Below, piece by piece: positions 23,901 through 39,142 of a stretch of 64,000 nucleotides of DNA. The DNA comes from Aporrectodea caliginosa (lineage: Eukaryota; Annelida; Clitellata; Crassiclitellata; Lumbricidae): the NCBI GenBank assembly GCA_020284085.1, contig JACEVL010001642.1, positions 715,001 through 779,000 on the forward strand, given 5' to 3'. Below the pieces are notes generated by a model. That model was not told the origin of the DNA. It was given only the letters and a program-made list of their open reading frames with translations, and did no database searches. The first letter of the stretch is position 1. Each line of letters starts with the position of its first letter. Made by a program: the position numbers and the translations under genes.

Positions 23901-26900
23901 TGAGTATGCAAAGGCAGAACGCATGTCTGTTCCAAATCAACCGATGAAAATGATTTGGGTAATTTATCTGTGGAATAGGGTGATAATCACAATCCAATCC
24001 AATCCTGAATCTTCTGCAGTGTCTTTAATGTAATGCATGAGGCATCAATCAATCACTGTTGCTAAGTAAAATCACATTCCAAAATCACTTCATACACTGG
24101 AGAGACAGGGTTTTACAATTAATTCAGACGCTACACGGCTATAGCCTGCTGGTGGGTAAGTGACATATCATTTGAAGCTGATGAAGTCCTGACTTTCTTC
24201 ATTCATCTCAAATAACTGTGCTCACAACTGCAACTACTACATATAAACTTTGCACTAGTTACCTTATTTCCAATGTTATAACCCAATACTAAGAAAGTCA
24301 GTTGAGCTTTCTTGAAGTGTCTTACCTGTGAGTTTCTGCAATTGCACACTTCTCCCTGGTCAGTGGGGAAATCCACTGTTCCATCATGCTTCCACTGTAC
24401 GTCACTGAGATGAGGCCAACCGGATACTGAAGGCGACTGTACAGCTGCTTTCCAAACAACCAACAGACGGCTGAAAAATGTGAACTGGACTGAAGCTCTG
24501 GGACGTTCGTACCAGCAAGCGACTCTGAAAAAGCACATTGTTCTGACTGAAAATACTAGAAAAATTACTCTTTCTCATCATGCACCAAGACTTAAACTAT
24601 GGACTTAGAAACTAATGACAACCTAAACCATTTGACCACTGCCATATTGTACTGACCAAATGCAATTTCTACTCTATGTACTTACTGCATCTACAGCAAG
24701 CCAATTTACAAAATGGTAAAGGTAACATATGGTATTTCTTTCCACACCATTATAAGAGACAATCAAAAGAATGGTTCTGGGACCTTTAAGCTGAATTTCA
24801 ACACAATTGTAACAATCCAAAAATTGGAAATTTTTTAACCTCAAATCTTGTATTGGTACTCATTTACTAACCCAAGACTCCTTCACGTAATAACATTGCT
24901 CAGCACTGCTTAACTACACTGTGCTTACAATTGTCACATCCATAGTGCCAAACCAGTACTAGACAGTGCCTTTCATAGGTTCTTAAAATGCATTATACAC
25001 AAACTATATAAATACATAGGCCTACCAATGGTTAGCATGCTGGACTGTAAATCTCATGATCAGCCGTTGAAGATAGAAGTTGTGGTAGGGTTGAAGAATA
25101 AACATGAAACTCATTTAGAAATAGATTTAAACAAACCTATGTCATTTCATTGTTTGTGCTTGTAATTGTTAGATATGGAAAACTCAGAGTGATGGTATAG
25201 CATAAGTGTCTCTTTACATTGTCTTTCTACATTGTGCCAATGTTCTAAATACATATATGTTGCTAATAAATATCATATAAATAAATGCAAGTTAATAATA
25301 GAGTGCTTCTTCAGTCATTATTAGGCCACATTTAAAACTATAGTCAGTCCTACCCATTGTTGGTTTGGTAGGTAAACCACCATTTTTGAATGCACCGCTG
25401 CTTCTTTTAAAACTCATTTCATAATCTGGATGATATGCAACTTTCCTATGGACTCCATGTAAAGTTTTATGAAATCACAATTTTTGCATAGGTCTGTAGC
25501 AAGCAAAGGGTTAAGGGAGTGCTCTTCTTCTATGACATAACTTAAATAGTTATCCAATAGTTATTTAATAAAATTAGTTGTAGACAATCAAAATTTCAAT
25601 CGATTGTCTCTGTCAGAAAAGCCTAGACTAGCACCTGAGTAAATGTGCTAATAAGTAATATGTTCAAAAGTGAGGCAGTGCAATTGATGATCTTGCGAAT
25701 GAGCTGGAAAAGAGTTCTGCAGGTGCATACATAACTTCTGTTCCTAGGACACGAAGCCCTCAGTTCACTTGGTCTGTGTGCTACAATATAACAACTCAAT
25801 CCCAGAACTTTGTTGGGAAGTCCAGCAAGGATAAGAATTCTGATGCATTGTCATGAAGAGTAAACACACAGCACTGCTCAGTGTACCAGAGACAAGCGAT
25901 AGTGGTTTGTTGGCATTGTACTGTAGTCGAATATAATGCATTTACCTACACACAGGCTTATTCAATTCATGAATATGTATTTGGTGCATTTCAAGAACCT
26001 CTCTCACAGCCTCACAGGCATTGTTGACACCAACCATGGCTGTCTACAGAAAACAGGTGCATCTCAACAAACGAAAAGAATATAATTTTCACAGAAACAC
26101 TGTTCCAAAGGAGGGAGGGACCGATGCAGGATAGTGTCCAGTGTTTACAAATTGAGCTGAAGTATGGAGGCAAGGAACCTGTTGATCTTCTTGAGCAGCC
26201 GAACAAAGCAACCGACTGGGCACCAACTAAACTCTCGTTTATATGCCACGGCAGAGCTGACTGACAAAGCCCGACCCAGAAGCAGGATCTCCTCAGTAGA
26301 AAGCTTACCTTTCATATATTCTGAAACATGACAGAATTTTGGTAAATTGGCCACTACATGGATGGAAGAGTGCAGAATGGACTGGAGCTAATGGATTCCG
26401 AATTATGCAAGTAGTCCAGGCAAATTAGGACAAAAGAATGGAGTAGGGTCACTGAAGCGTTAAATCGCAGGTTACACCATATTGACTTAATCTGATGCAG
26501 TTGATAGAGGCATGACCACCACAACTGTGTAAAGCGACATCTGAGCAGTCTGACGCCACATTTCAACCACAATGAAGACATCCAGATTATATTGGCTGGT
26601 GATGGTACCAGTTATTCCATGTCCCAAGCCACAGTCCAGGCCACTGCAGTGTACAGTCAGTTTGCTGCAAATTACAGCCAGATTGTTGACTAGTTCATAT
26701 GGACAGCCATAGACAATTCACCGTCGATAAACACTCCCGAGATCAGAGACAAGGCGTTGAGGAGACCAGTCAAAAAATGACGAGAGATGTTCTTCTCGTC
26801 TGATTTTAGGCTGCATTAGTACCAAGCCACAGAGACTGCAGTTTGGCTGAGTTCTTCTAGAGCCTCTCCTTCCATCACATAATGGGTTAGCACTGTCTTA

Positions 26901-29900
26901 AGACATGTGAAAGAATCAGAAGGACATAAAAATTGCATAACTCAGCATGGGGAGATTTTGGTGTCTGCAGTCTTCAGGCATAAATAATGCAACAAGGCGA
27001 CCACAGAACACGTTTCGGTCTGATGACTTCCAACATCTGTTGTTGACCTCGGTGACCAGTGGGATGCAAGTAGATATGGAACGCTGACTAACGTTGAAGT
27101 GAGTTGATGCCTGTAAGTAATTATCCTAATAAGTTTCTTGATTGGCACTGATTGTATTTGTCCAAAAACGATGAATGTCCCTAATTGCTGCTTATTTTGC
27201 ATTTGATGTGATTCCGATTATGACAAGGCTGTGATTGGACATAGATGGAGGTTCCATTGTAACTGAGACCAACATGCAGTCATCATGGGCAATAACTAGA
27301 TTGAGGCAGCCACCATGCTTGTGTGCTGGCTCTTTAACAAGCCACCTGTCACAACCAATTGTGAGTTGAAGATGGCTAGATGTTCCAGCAGAAGAGTAAA
27401 CTCCTGAATGAGGGGCTTTGATGGTGGCTTTGATCCTGGTTCTTAGATGGTCGCAATCATCAGAGGTCTACATGATGCAGAAGTGTGCGTAGCAGGACCT
27501 GTAAAGTGTTATTAAAGGTCACTGCAAGATCAATTCACCTCACCCACAAACTCGCCCGATGGAAACTGTCACTAGACCCTTGCAAGGACTGCTCTGGCTG
27601 ACTAATTCGCTGAGAGCAACCTCCAAATATGCAATGAGAATAGTTTTCATCCTTTTTTCATATCACTGTCAGTGTCTGGTCACCACAGTCAAGTTGCCTC
27701 AGATATTCATGACTGTCCAGTACACCAATGTAGACTCCGTTGATATGACCATCTCTTCACAAAGCACTGTCCATCAGTTGATCAAATTTTGCAAAATAAC
27801 GATTGCCAACAAAATTCAAGCTATTGAGTTTGATGAGTAAAGTATTTCTGTCATAAATGTCCTATGAACCAAACAATTTTGTAAAATCTCACAAGTGGGA
27901 TACTTATCTGTCATGTAAATTTTAGGTTCAGTGCAAGGAAAGGAACTTCGTAAAAAAACTGCTTGCAAATTATCATTCAAATTTGGTTGTAAAAAATACA
28001 TTAAAATATAAAATCAACCAGCTTTAAAATATACCAGGAATGAACTTAAATAGGTTTAACATTGATATCCAGCCTTAGGCTAGTCTTTGGGAGCACCCTA
28101 CAGCCTTTGCAGTCATTAGAGTGGTTTTGAACCCATTCACTACCAGAGTCTCAATAAAAAAAACTTTCGACATAAACATCTTTTAGATCTAGAAGCAACC
28201 CCATCTTGTCACTGCCCTAAAACTATGAGAGGGTTGCTTACGTTTGCTAGGCAGCGACCAAGGCAGCTGGACTCCACGGATGTTAAAAATGGGAGTGTTT
28301 GACTTGACAGGAAACAATGAAAACAGACGGATTCGTTGGAGATCATCTACTGACTCCACCTCTTCACTTCCATTCAAAAGCTGAAATTAATTAACAATAA
28401 AAAAATAATAACAAACCAATTCAAGTAATTAGCAATCAACTGTTTCTTCAAAGATCAGAACGCCTATTAATGCAAAAAGACTAATGTTAGGTAGACTCCT
28501 CAATCAAATGTTTTCAAGTTTTGTGATCCGTCAACTAGCAATTCATCATTGTAATGCAGGGCTAGTCAAATGGTGATCCACATTCCAGACTGCTGTGTGC
28601 AGAGGTCAGGGAAACTAAACATCTCCTAGATCTATTTACTTACAACCCACCTCATCTAGCTATTTACTCCTTAAAATGTTGTACCTGAAATCTTCAAATG
28701 GGCCATAGGTGTTTCTGTACTAAAGATTTCTCAAGAAACTAAATTACCACATCACTGCACTAAACCTCATATTACACAAGATTTGAAGCATTCTAGAAGT
28801 AGAACTTGCTACCAACGACGCTATATAAATGGTCGTAATTACAATGACTTCACACAAATAGATGAAACACTACTATAATTTCTGTTGCAGCCAAAATATC
28901 TAATCTAATTTCTACAGCTTGGTTATCATTATGTACAACAATCAACAAGCAACAATGGTTGCTTCTAAGCAAAACTGAATTCCAAAATCACGGTGAATGA
29001 CAGTGATCCAAACGTACCAGAGCAAGACAGACATGAGCAAGTATTATGACGTGATGCACCTTGCAACATAACCTGCTAGCACTGGTCTGCGTAAAGCGAC
29101 ATCTGATGCAGACATGCTGTGGAGTCTGTGTATCACTCTCATTATCCAGATCACAGCTGGTGATGGCACCATCCATCACTCCAGTTAGTCTATGTCTCAA
29201 GCTAGAGTCCAGGCTGCCGCATTGTACAGCTTACTTAGTGTGTTGCAAATTACATCCCGCTTGCTCTTTGGTTCGCTTTCTGTGAATTCTTACAACAGCA
29301 CAAACTGCACAGCATGTCAACCTCTGAATGAATGTGTTTAACTGTCAATTACAATGTTAATTAAAGACAGTCTTTCATCATTGGGTTGTGCACAGTACAT
29401 GCTACGTTGAGCTTATGCTGCCATTTCCATACAAACCTTATCAACAGAGAACTGCATGTTCTCTTGTCCAGCACAGATCCAGACGTCACCAAACAGAACG
29501 TTCTTGATCTGGATCTTCTGAGGTGAAACTCGGTCATCCTCCAGAGTAGCTGTTATCGTAAATGGACTGGAATCACTGACCTCATCTAGGATGACTCTCC
29601 ACATCATTCCACCGACTGACAACATCAATAATACAGACAACATCAGTTCACATGACTAGAAGACAAAGTTGTTCACATCAATACACAGTTAAACTATTGT
29701 CATTGCCATGAAATGGAAACTTATAGGGCTTAACCGGAATCCGGATCGGCAAACCGATTTTGCCGATTTTGGACTATCCGGAATTATCCGGATCCGGAAT
29801 TTCTAGCCTGCCGATTACCAGTAAAAACAATGTTTTTGACGGTTTTCAAACTATAACAATAATTTATAGGCCATTCAGTGATGATTTCCCACACAGATCA

Positions 29901-32900
29901 TTTAATAGTTGGATAGCTAATGACGGTCGTGGCCTGCCGTTATCAGCCTGGGATGGCTTTATTAATGACCTCTGCTAGTTCTGATACAGTGACTGCCTTC
30001 ATCAAATAGTTCAGGGAGGTCTTAATAGATACATTGATGACCACAGGAGGGGAGGAGGGTTGACTCTCAACAACCCTGAACCCGTCGGCAACGGTGCGAA
30101 ACATTTGAGAGTCACAGCGGGTTGATCTTTGATCTTGGGGTAGGGTATTAAGACCTCCTTGGACTATTCAGTAGACAGCACATGTGGGAGGGATCATCAG
30201 GGCTAGGAGCAATCTGAAATTGTGCCGAACCCCTCCTCTGGGAGGGCTGAATTCAAGCCTGATACACAGGATACACAGACAGAGACAGACACAGAGTCTT
30301 GTGGAGATCTCTTGCAACCCCATTCCCTGACCAGCTGATCTGCAGCCTGTCAAATCGACCACAGTCGTGGCCTTTAAACACCGGTTAATTGGTTGACTGG
30401 TCTTCGATGTCCGTCTATTTGGTCAGATTACAATCTTTTTACTATTCGGAATCGGATCCGGAATCGGCAAATAATGGCCTACACTATCCGGTATCCGGAA
30501 TCGGCAAAGAAACGAAATCGGTTAAGCCCTAGAAACTTAGCCTACATCAGTACATAACTGTAATCATCTTTGACATCATTGTTATCAACATCACCCTCAT
30601 CAATATCACCCTCATCAATATCATCTCATCAATATCATCCTCATCAATATCACCCTCATCAATATCACCCTCATCAATATCATCTCATCAACATCATCTT
30701 CATCAACATCCTAGTAAGAATTAATAATCAAGATAAAAATTCAAAATAGCTTCAATAACATATTATGCTGAGGACCCACTGACTGGTGTTTTTGACTGTA
30801 GTCCTGTATTCAACGCCTGTCTTGTCTGAAGCTGGTTGTCGTCCACTTTCTTCCAGCAGCACAACAACTGTTGTATTTTCAAGCAGCACAGGGGCATAAC
30901 CCCAAACAACTGCCCTATGTGGTGCCCTCTGTAGGACCATGTTGTCTCCATAGTAACTGGCAAAAGCAAATTCAAAGCTGGACTCAGCTGCAAAACAAGA
31001 AACAGAAGACCTTCATGGCTACACTTAGTCACACAATTCTACAGTTATCCTGCATACAAGGGACACAGTTCTGCAAATGATTTCATTTCCTAAAAATATC
31101 TAAGTACAAACTATAACACACAAAGTTTTGGCAGACTGCTTGGCATGCGAAGATTATAATTCCATATATATGACTTTTCAGATAAGACTCTCTCTCTCTC
31201 TGTTTCTGTATGTTATCAGATTAAGTTGCGTTTGCCATAGATACTCACAGGCAGATTCCAAAACTTAAACAAAACGATCTAGATATCTAAATACTTTTGC
31301 CACATTTACTGACTGAACTCAACTAGTGTTAGCTACAAAAATAAAATAAAAACACAAACAAGCAACTACATCTAAACTAAAATACTGGTCAGTAATGTAT
31401 GTATTCTAGCATTATGTGTGTATGTATGCATGCATATTTGCGCATGTATCTGGAAATTTATATAGCATTTTTGTGTGATATGTTGCTAATAACTGGTCTA
31501 TGTTAATAGCCAGAGAATTTTTAGACATCTGCAATCACTCCTAGTAATGCCCATGAGAAGTGACTAGCATAATCCAGCTGACTGAAACCTAGGGCACTTG
31601 CCAATGAAACTTAGACAGTTTGAAACATGTGAGATCAGATTCTACAAATATCCCATATGAGAAAGTGGACGGATTAGCATATTGAATATTGTTAGAAAAC
31701 GATATGGTTGAGTTATAGAGATTATCTCCAAACTGTGATCATGTCTACTCTCAAAAAGCAAATTCCATCCAAATGAACTGATGCAAGCCAGTCAAATCTG
31801 AGGAGCTGATAACTTGTGCTTAACAGATGGAATTTGATCTTCGAGGAATTCAGCAGAAATCGGCTACTAGTGCAGTTGTATTATAACATAAACAGGAGTA
31901 GGCTCAACACAGAACCTTGTTGGAAACCACAATTTAAGACAGTGGACACAGAAATCAAATGACTGATGCGAATTGATTGAGCATAAGGGTGCAGGTAAGA
32001 TGCAGCCCCCAAATAAGAGCAGGACCAGAAAGGCCAAACCAATGTTTGAGGCACTGAGAGCGTCTGCCCTGATCAATGGTATCAAAAGCAGCAGACAGGA
32101 CAAGTAGAATTAGGGCAGACATTTCCCTTTGTCCATGACGCTGGTTGGTTGTGATTGTGAATAGAAAATAGCGTGTCTTCTTTGGGCTGGTATTTAAAAG
32201 GTACTTTTAGCCAGATACATACAATTGCACTTCAGCTTCCAAGTCACATCAAGTTCACATTCAGAAGAGGTCAATTTTCTAGTGCAAGAAACCATAAAAG
32301 TTTCCACAAGACTTACAGAGGCCACTTGTTCACGATAGAACAAGACTTTTGCTTCAAAACAGTTATCAAACAACCAAGACATGACCCATTGACCCAAGAC
32401 TGAGATTGAGACCAACCCTATAGGTTCCCAAGACAGATAATGAGACCACGACCTCAAACACATGTCTTAAGACTCAAGACCATACAACCCTGTCAAACAT
32501 TGCATGATCAAATGGTGCATGATCAAACATTGTCTGATCACACAGTAATTAGCAAAAAACGGTTGGCCACCCTCATACATAGCAAATAAGTCATTATATA
32601 ACAACAATGTCTGATGGAATCATGGAACAGAAGCCCTTGGAGTACAGAGAAAGACTTTGCAACAGATACATTGTGCACATCAGTCAGAAGTAAGTGAAGG
32701 AAGACTGAATACATTTAGGTCAGGAATATATATAGAATGAGAGATGGGATTTAGCAGGAGTTGGATTCCAAGAAAGCTGCATGTTGAAACTGAAAAGGCA
32801 GTGGCCTTTTGAACTTACTTTTGAAGAGTTGAGCTGTGAACTTACTTTTGAAGCGGTGAGCTAGAATGGCCACTGCTGCTCCTCCAACCATGATGACAAG

Positions 32901-35900
32901 TACCAGAATCCCAATGACAAGGCATCTTACATCACATCCCTTTTTTGGAGGCACTGGGCTTGGTGACTTCTGCTTGTCCTCCTTTCCCTCTTCTCCGATC
33001 TCAACCGTGATCTCCTCCTTAACCTCATTCGACCTGAGAGGCTCTTTCTCCAACAGTTCAGACTCATCCTCGTTGCTTGGAGCATCATTTTCCTTGGTAT
33101 CATTATCACCTTTTCCCCCTTTTCCAGCTGACGAAGCAGTTTTTGACTGAGACAGATCAACTATTGGAGTTGATTCCACAGCACCATCTTCAACATCCAA
33201 CACAGGTGGCTGTGGCTGGTGATCGTTATCCACCGAATTATCCATCAGTGGAGTTGCTGTTAAGAGAAAAAAACTCAGAAAATGAATGGATTTAACAAAA
33301 CATGTAGCCAAGTAATGTTTTTCCTTTCAAATTAGTATTTGATTTGTTTATATTTAGTCTGCCAAGTTTGCCAGTGAAAGTTTTTTGAATCACTGACTGG
33401 TTATTTTTGCTCTGATTCCCTAATGTATTCATACCACATAGCATTGGCATCATGCTGGTTGATTTACCTCTTTCAGTTCTTGCAGTTTTGTTCTGTACTG
33501 GCTGTCCAAGTCTTACAATTAATTCCAAAAAGTTGTGCTCAACATCGTGAAAATGTTGACCATGTTCCAACAGCAGAATATATGTACAGAAGAGTTAGGA
33601 GAAAGCATCACCTGGCCACTAAATGCCCTGTCGAATCATGACAGATGACTCCGTCATGTCTTAAGAATTCAAACCAGGAATACAATGGCAGGGTAAAAGT
33701 CCTTTCCTTGCTCAACAACCTGTTCTTCAAATGTGACACAATAAGACATCAAATAAATATTTGTATTACAAAGCCAATTATTGACTGTAAGCAAACCTTT
33801 TAGTTTCTTGTCGTAGACTTCAGAACTCTCTGCCTGCACATGCTCACTTTGCTGAGGTTTATTTTAGCTATTAGGAATAACTAGAAACGTATATCTTTCA
33901 GACAATAGATTTCCTGATTTTCGTAGATCTATGGTTTGACCATAACTTAGGGTTGCACCATTCCTTCCAAGCTTCACGAGTGCTTGGCCACATAGGCAAA
34001 AATTCATATCGTGCACAACTTTTCCACTTTTGCAAAAAAAAATTATTTTTCAAACTAACTTTCAGCATGGTTACATAACGAGAACTACATCAGCTATGGT
34101 CATTCGTTCAGATATGCACTATAAAGTTTTTCATGTCTCATCTGTAAATGACTATAATTTTAAACTCTATGATTCCAGTTAGAAATTCTTTTCTATTAAA
34201 AGCTCATCGATAAAACGTTTCCATTGCATTTCAGAGTGAAATGTTTAAACTATTTCTGTAGTAAAAATTGTTCAGTTTAAAATGTCAAAGCAGAAAACAG
34301 CTTTGAACTGATGAGAGTGATGTGGGCAAGCTAAAAGAAAGACCTGTTGAAGATTCAACAAAGATTGGCTGCACAGGAACCTTTTGAGACAAACATTCTA
34401 TATTTTTGAGTGTTGTAATGACAAGAGTATCATGCAAAATATGCAAGTGGATTCACATAAACTTTGTAACTATGTTAAGGGACACTTCAGTTATAGGGTG
34501 GGTGGGTCCAAAACGGTCATTTTCGGCATTACGTAATTATGCAATGACCCCTTACTGATTGTAGAAATCCGAATTTAAACCAATTATCGGTTTTTTATTG
34601 GTCTTCATAGACAATCCGCTATTCCCAGCTTAACGGTGATAAGCAAAGATGGCAGCCATTGGGATTCATTGCATTCGACGACATTTTAGACGTCAAGAAG
34701 TGTTTCAGAGGTTCTGTAATTAACTTGTCTCGTTCACTGACAGCGACCTTTACATTGGTTTTCATTCAAATTTGACGAAATGCCTGACAGAGTTGCATTC
34801 GAAGTGCCACATCACAGAACCATACCATGGGAACGCAGTTACCATTTACTTGTTGCAATTAGTTTGTTCTCAAGGTAACCTTAAGCTTATAGTCAGTACA
34901 AATGCATGAATCATTTCTTATAATATTCACTACAAAAATGATTTAAAAAATGAATTCAATTATCGTTTTGTAAATAATAAAACCGATAATCATTTTCAAA
35001 ACCGATAATCGGATTTCCGATTATTGTTTAACATCCCTAATCCCAGTAAGTACATGACCTTGGTGTGATACAGTGAATATGCATGAATGTCAGCAACCAA
35101 AGCTACCACACCTGCATGTTAATGGGACCATGCTCAAAATCTTGAGATGCATGTAAAAATACATAGTGGCAGTGTCCTTAAAAACACAGGCCTATCTGTT
35201 AATGGTGCTTTCCAAAAACATGCATTTAAATGCATAAGAAAAAAATTGTGCAGGTTGTGCAGTAGGTCACTGCATCTGAGATTAACATTGTAGTGAGCAA
35301 TTCTACATTTCAGATAATCAATTTTTGTAACAAAGAAAGAGAAGTCAGAACATGGTTTCTGGCTATCTCGTTCCGAGCACTGACAGTTGACAACATCTTT
35401 TGAATGCAGCAGTCGCTGGGAGATATCAGTCCCAAGCATTAAGTGGTCCAGTTACCTTTCTCCAACACAACTCTGACCTATCTGTCAATCTCCAATTCAT
35501 GTTTTGACTACTGATGTTTGACCCTTATGCGGATTAAAAATATACCACTACATCTCCTAACTTTAGTCCTTACCAATCAGCATACTATGAAGGCCACTCC
35601 CCTGAAACTGCTCTCGCCTTTACATTGGACAACAACATCTTCTTGTCTATTACTTACTTACTTACTTATTAATACTGGAAAGGCTAGCCTCTCAGCATGC
35701 CTCAACCTTAGTGCTGCTCTTGACACTGTCGACAAAGTAAAAGCGTTGGCATTGTATCTGGCATTGCCTTTAACTGGCTAGCTCCTTACCTCTGCAATCA
35801 GTCTCAACAAGTGGGTATTGGTACTGTTCAATCTGATCCTTCTCTCTGTACTGCTGGTGTCTCACAGGGATCTGTTCTCAGTCTTCACTTCACCAGTCAG

Positions 35901-36931
35901 CCACATAGCCAATCACTGTGGAGTCCAAATGCCCTGGCCCTTGTGGTGCTAGGTGCCTGCACTCGTACAAACTCCTTAATCCTGCTCAGTGAGCTTCATT
36001 TAGCTTCCTGTTGAATTCAGAATAAGATTTAAACTGGCTTGTTTGACCTATAAAACCCTTACAACGAGCATTCCAGCTTACTTTCAACCACTATTATCTC
36101 GGTACGTCCCTCCCTGCAGTCTTCGATATTCAGATATGGGTCTTTTGATTAAGCCTTGATGTCAAGGACTCAAATCTTATTTCATAACTAAATACTAGGG
36201 GTGGGCAACAATTAAAAATTTGAATCGAAATTAATCACATGATTAAAATTTGTAATAACACGATTAATTTTTAACGCATGTCACAATAGATAACAAGTGC
36301 AACTACTCTACCGACTCTGAGTAGTTACGTTGAATATGCGCTATATAAATGCTTGCAGTCAATAAACAAAAGCAAACATGCTTTTACTGTACTTGCTTTT
36401 ACTTTTTACTTTAAAGTTTAAACTCAGCCGTTTTATCTAGATTTGTTTTAGCGCATTTCAAGAAATAATTGGGCGCAGTGACAATCGTGTTTACTGCATT
36501 AAAAAATTTAATTGCGTTAATTAATTAACGCATTAATCGCGTTAATAACGCGTTAAATGCCCAGCCCTACTAAATATAATAATAATAGTTGTAGTAGTAG
36601 TAATCCAGAAATATGAGGGGCTCCCCGATTCTTACATTTTTCAACCAGTGGCCATAGAGACCCTGGGCCCGCTCAATCCTTCAGCTTCGGATTTCATAAG
36701 CGAAATTGGCAATCGCATCTCATCCATTACTGGCGACAGACGTGAATCAACCTTCCTTTTTCAGCGCCTGTCCATCAGTATTCAACAGCATAACCTGGTC
36801 GCTTTTAAGGGTATCTTCTCTTCAAACCCTGAAGACGAGGCCTGACCCTCCAGACATTTATCTCATAATAATAGTAATCTCTAAGTCCCTGGGGCATGAA
36901 GTACCTCAGGGCATAAAAAAAGTAGTACCGG

Positions 36932-36965
<34 letters not shown>

Positions 36966-39091
36966 TCAATATTCACTTCTGATCACTTTAAATTGGCCGC
37001 ACAAATAAAACCTGTTCTTGGCAACTGGGTGTTTGGCGGGTAAAATTTCTGGATTGAATTGCCACAGCTCGGTTCTTTTCAGCACGAGTGGATTTTATTT
37101 TATTAATATGACCAAATATTACAGAATTTTACCTGATGACACCATAAGTATTAAAACATGCCTATTCCCACGTTCTGGAAACAATCCTGCAATTGTTTAC
37201 AGCCACCATTGGAATGACCTCCACTTGTATCATATATCCGGTATATGTGTAAACATGGTGAGAGCAACAGTTTACCATTGTGTAACGACTTTTTTTAAAT
37301 TTGTAAAACTCGCAGGATCGTTTTCTGAAACATTGGAATAAGCATGTTTTAATACTTATGGTGCAAGGTATCATCAGGTCAAATGTGGTCATAGCATCAT
37401 CGCTTTTTTGCAATAACTTAGCTGCTCTGGTATGCTTATCTTCCTTACACCTGTCTTTATCTCTTTTCCTCCTGGAAATGGTCTGAACATCAAACAGTGT
37501 TGGCACCTCATGCATGACTATAATGATACTACAGAACTTATAAGAATGGATCACTTTATACACAACCAAGCAGAAGTTTATAAGTGCTTTTTCCACAGAG
37601 GTTTCATGACTAATAATAATAATTATTTATTGGTCTGTTAGTCACTTGTAGTAAACAGAAATGCAGCAATACACAAGAGAACCAAGGCTGTGGTTTAACC
37701 ATGGTTATTCAAATTTTGAAGATTTTTGTCAGTTCACAAGGAGCCTGATAAAATAAGTCATGAAGGAGTTTTGCATCTTTTCCACAACTATGCCTTAAAT
37801 GACATGACACTTTCTAAACTGAACCAGAAGAAGCCACGATGCTCAGGAACACAAAACAATGCAGAAAACATTCAATAAGAAATACCTGGAATCTGGCTGC
37901 AGTCCCCCATGGCAGCTCTTATGACGAATAATACTCCAATAACAGCAACAAACGTTTAAAATTGGATGGTTAGTTACTCTTTAAGGACGCTGCTGTGTCA
38001 TAAAGTTCTTTTGTGCAGATTCTTTCCTGAAGCTAAACATCGACCAACTGAGCAAGGCACCACAACTGAGACTGACTAAGACCAGTAATCCACAGCAGCT
38101 GAATAGCATGCTAAGACCAGGCCCAGACTATCCAATAAAGGCCACCATTATACCATTCCCTCACTGACCCCACTACCAATGAGACAGGCGGCCTCATAAC
38201 AGAGGTAGCCGATGAGATAGCACTCATTAACTGGCTGCAGGCCACAGCACCAAACACTGCCCACCAGCCAATAAATAACAAGACCAACCGACAGGAGCGA
38301 ACTACCCCACTCCACTCCCCTCCTGTATCCTACACATTCTCCTCCCCCTGTAGTCTTAATATTCCTTCCAAAATGTGTCAACACCTAGTCAGACCTCTAG
38401 AATCCTAACAATCACCATACACAGCTTGACCAGTACCCAATCAAACAGCCATTCCGGTCTATGTTGGTACAGAAAAGTACCACAGCACGAAATAGGGGAG
38501 ATTGCAGCCTAGGATGAAGAACTGACCAGGCTCATTATGCAAGATAGCAGACATTGCACCTGAGTTCAAGTGGAAGTCCTCTAAGTACTGACCCTCTAAT
38601 TATTTCCAGCCAATAGCCCAGCAGCTCTGCTGGTTATCAAGCCATAAGCCCATCTGGGTACCTTCACTTGCTTATTGGGGAGGGGGGGTTAAAACTAGTC
38701 CTGGGCCTGAGCAGCCACTGGGTACAGAATTTATGGCTCATATTAAAACTCCATTAGAGGAAATCAATAAAGGGCGGCCTCTCATTCCATCTACCCCATC
38801 AACATAAAACTAGGGGCTAAAGCTCAATCAGGGTCATCTTTGAGGTGGCAGTGGCTCAGTCCTGGTGCATCATGTGAAATCCTGCACAGAATGCAGTCAA
38901 ACTGCCCAACACCTTGGTGGCCATCATGCTGTATTCTACATTGACATTTAAAAGGTGCCCACAAATTTTTAAAAGGGTTCTACAATAAGAAATAATTCCC
39001 TCAAGACAATCTATTTTCTCCCTTGATATTAGTCAAACTCCATCAATATGCTATGCAGTTTATATTATAATTATATATACTCATAATTATT

Positions 39092-39142
<51 letters not shown>

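Noticed and set aside
24203..24538. 111-codon minus-strand frame
   Set aside because: Wrong frame across the SIAE-like exon at 24,326-24,524.
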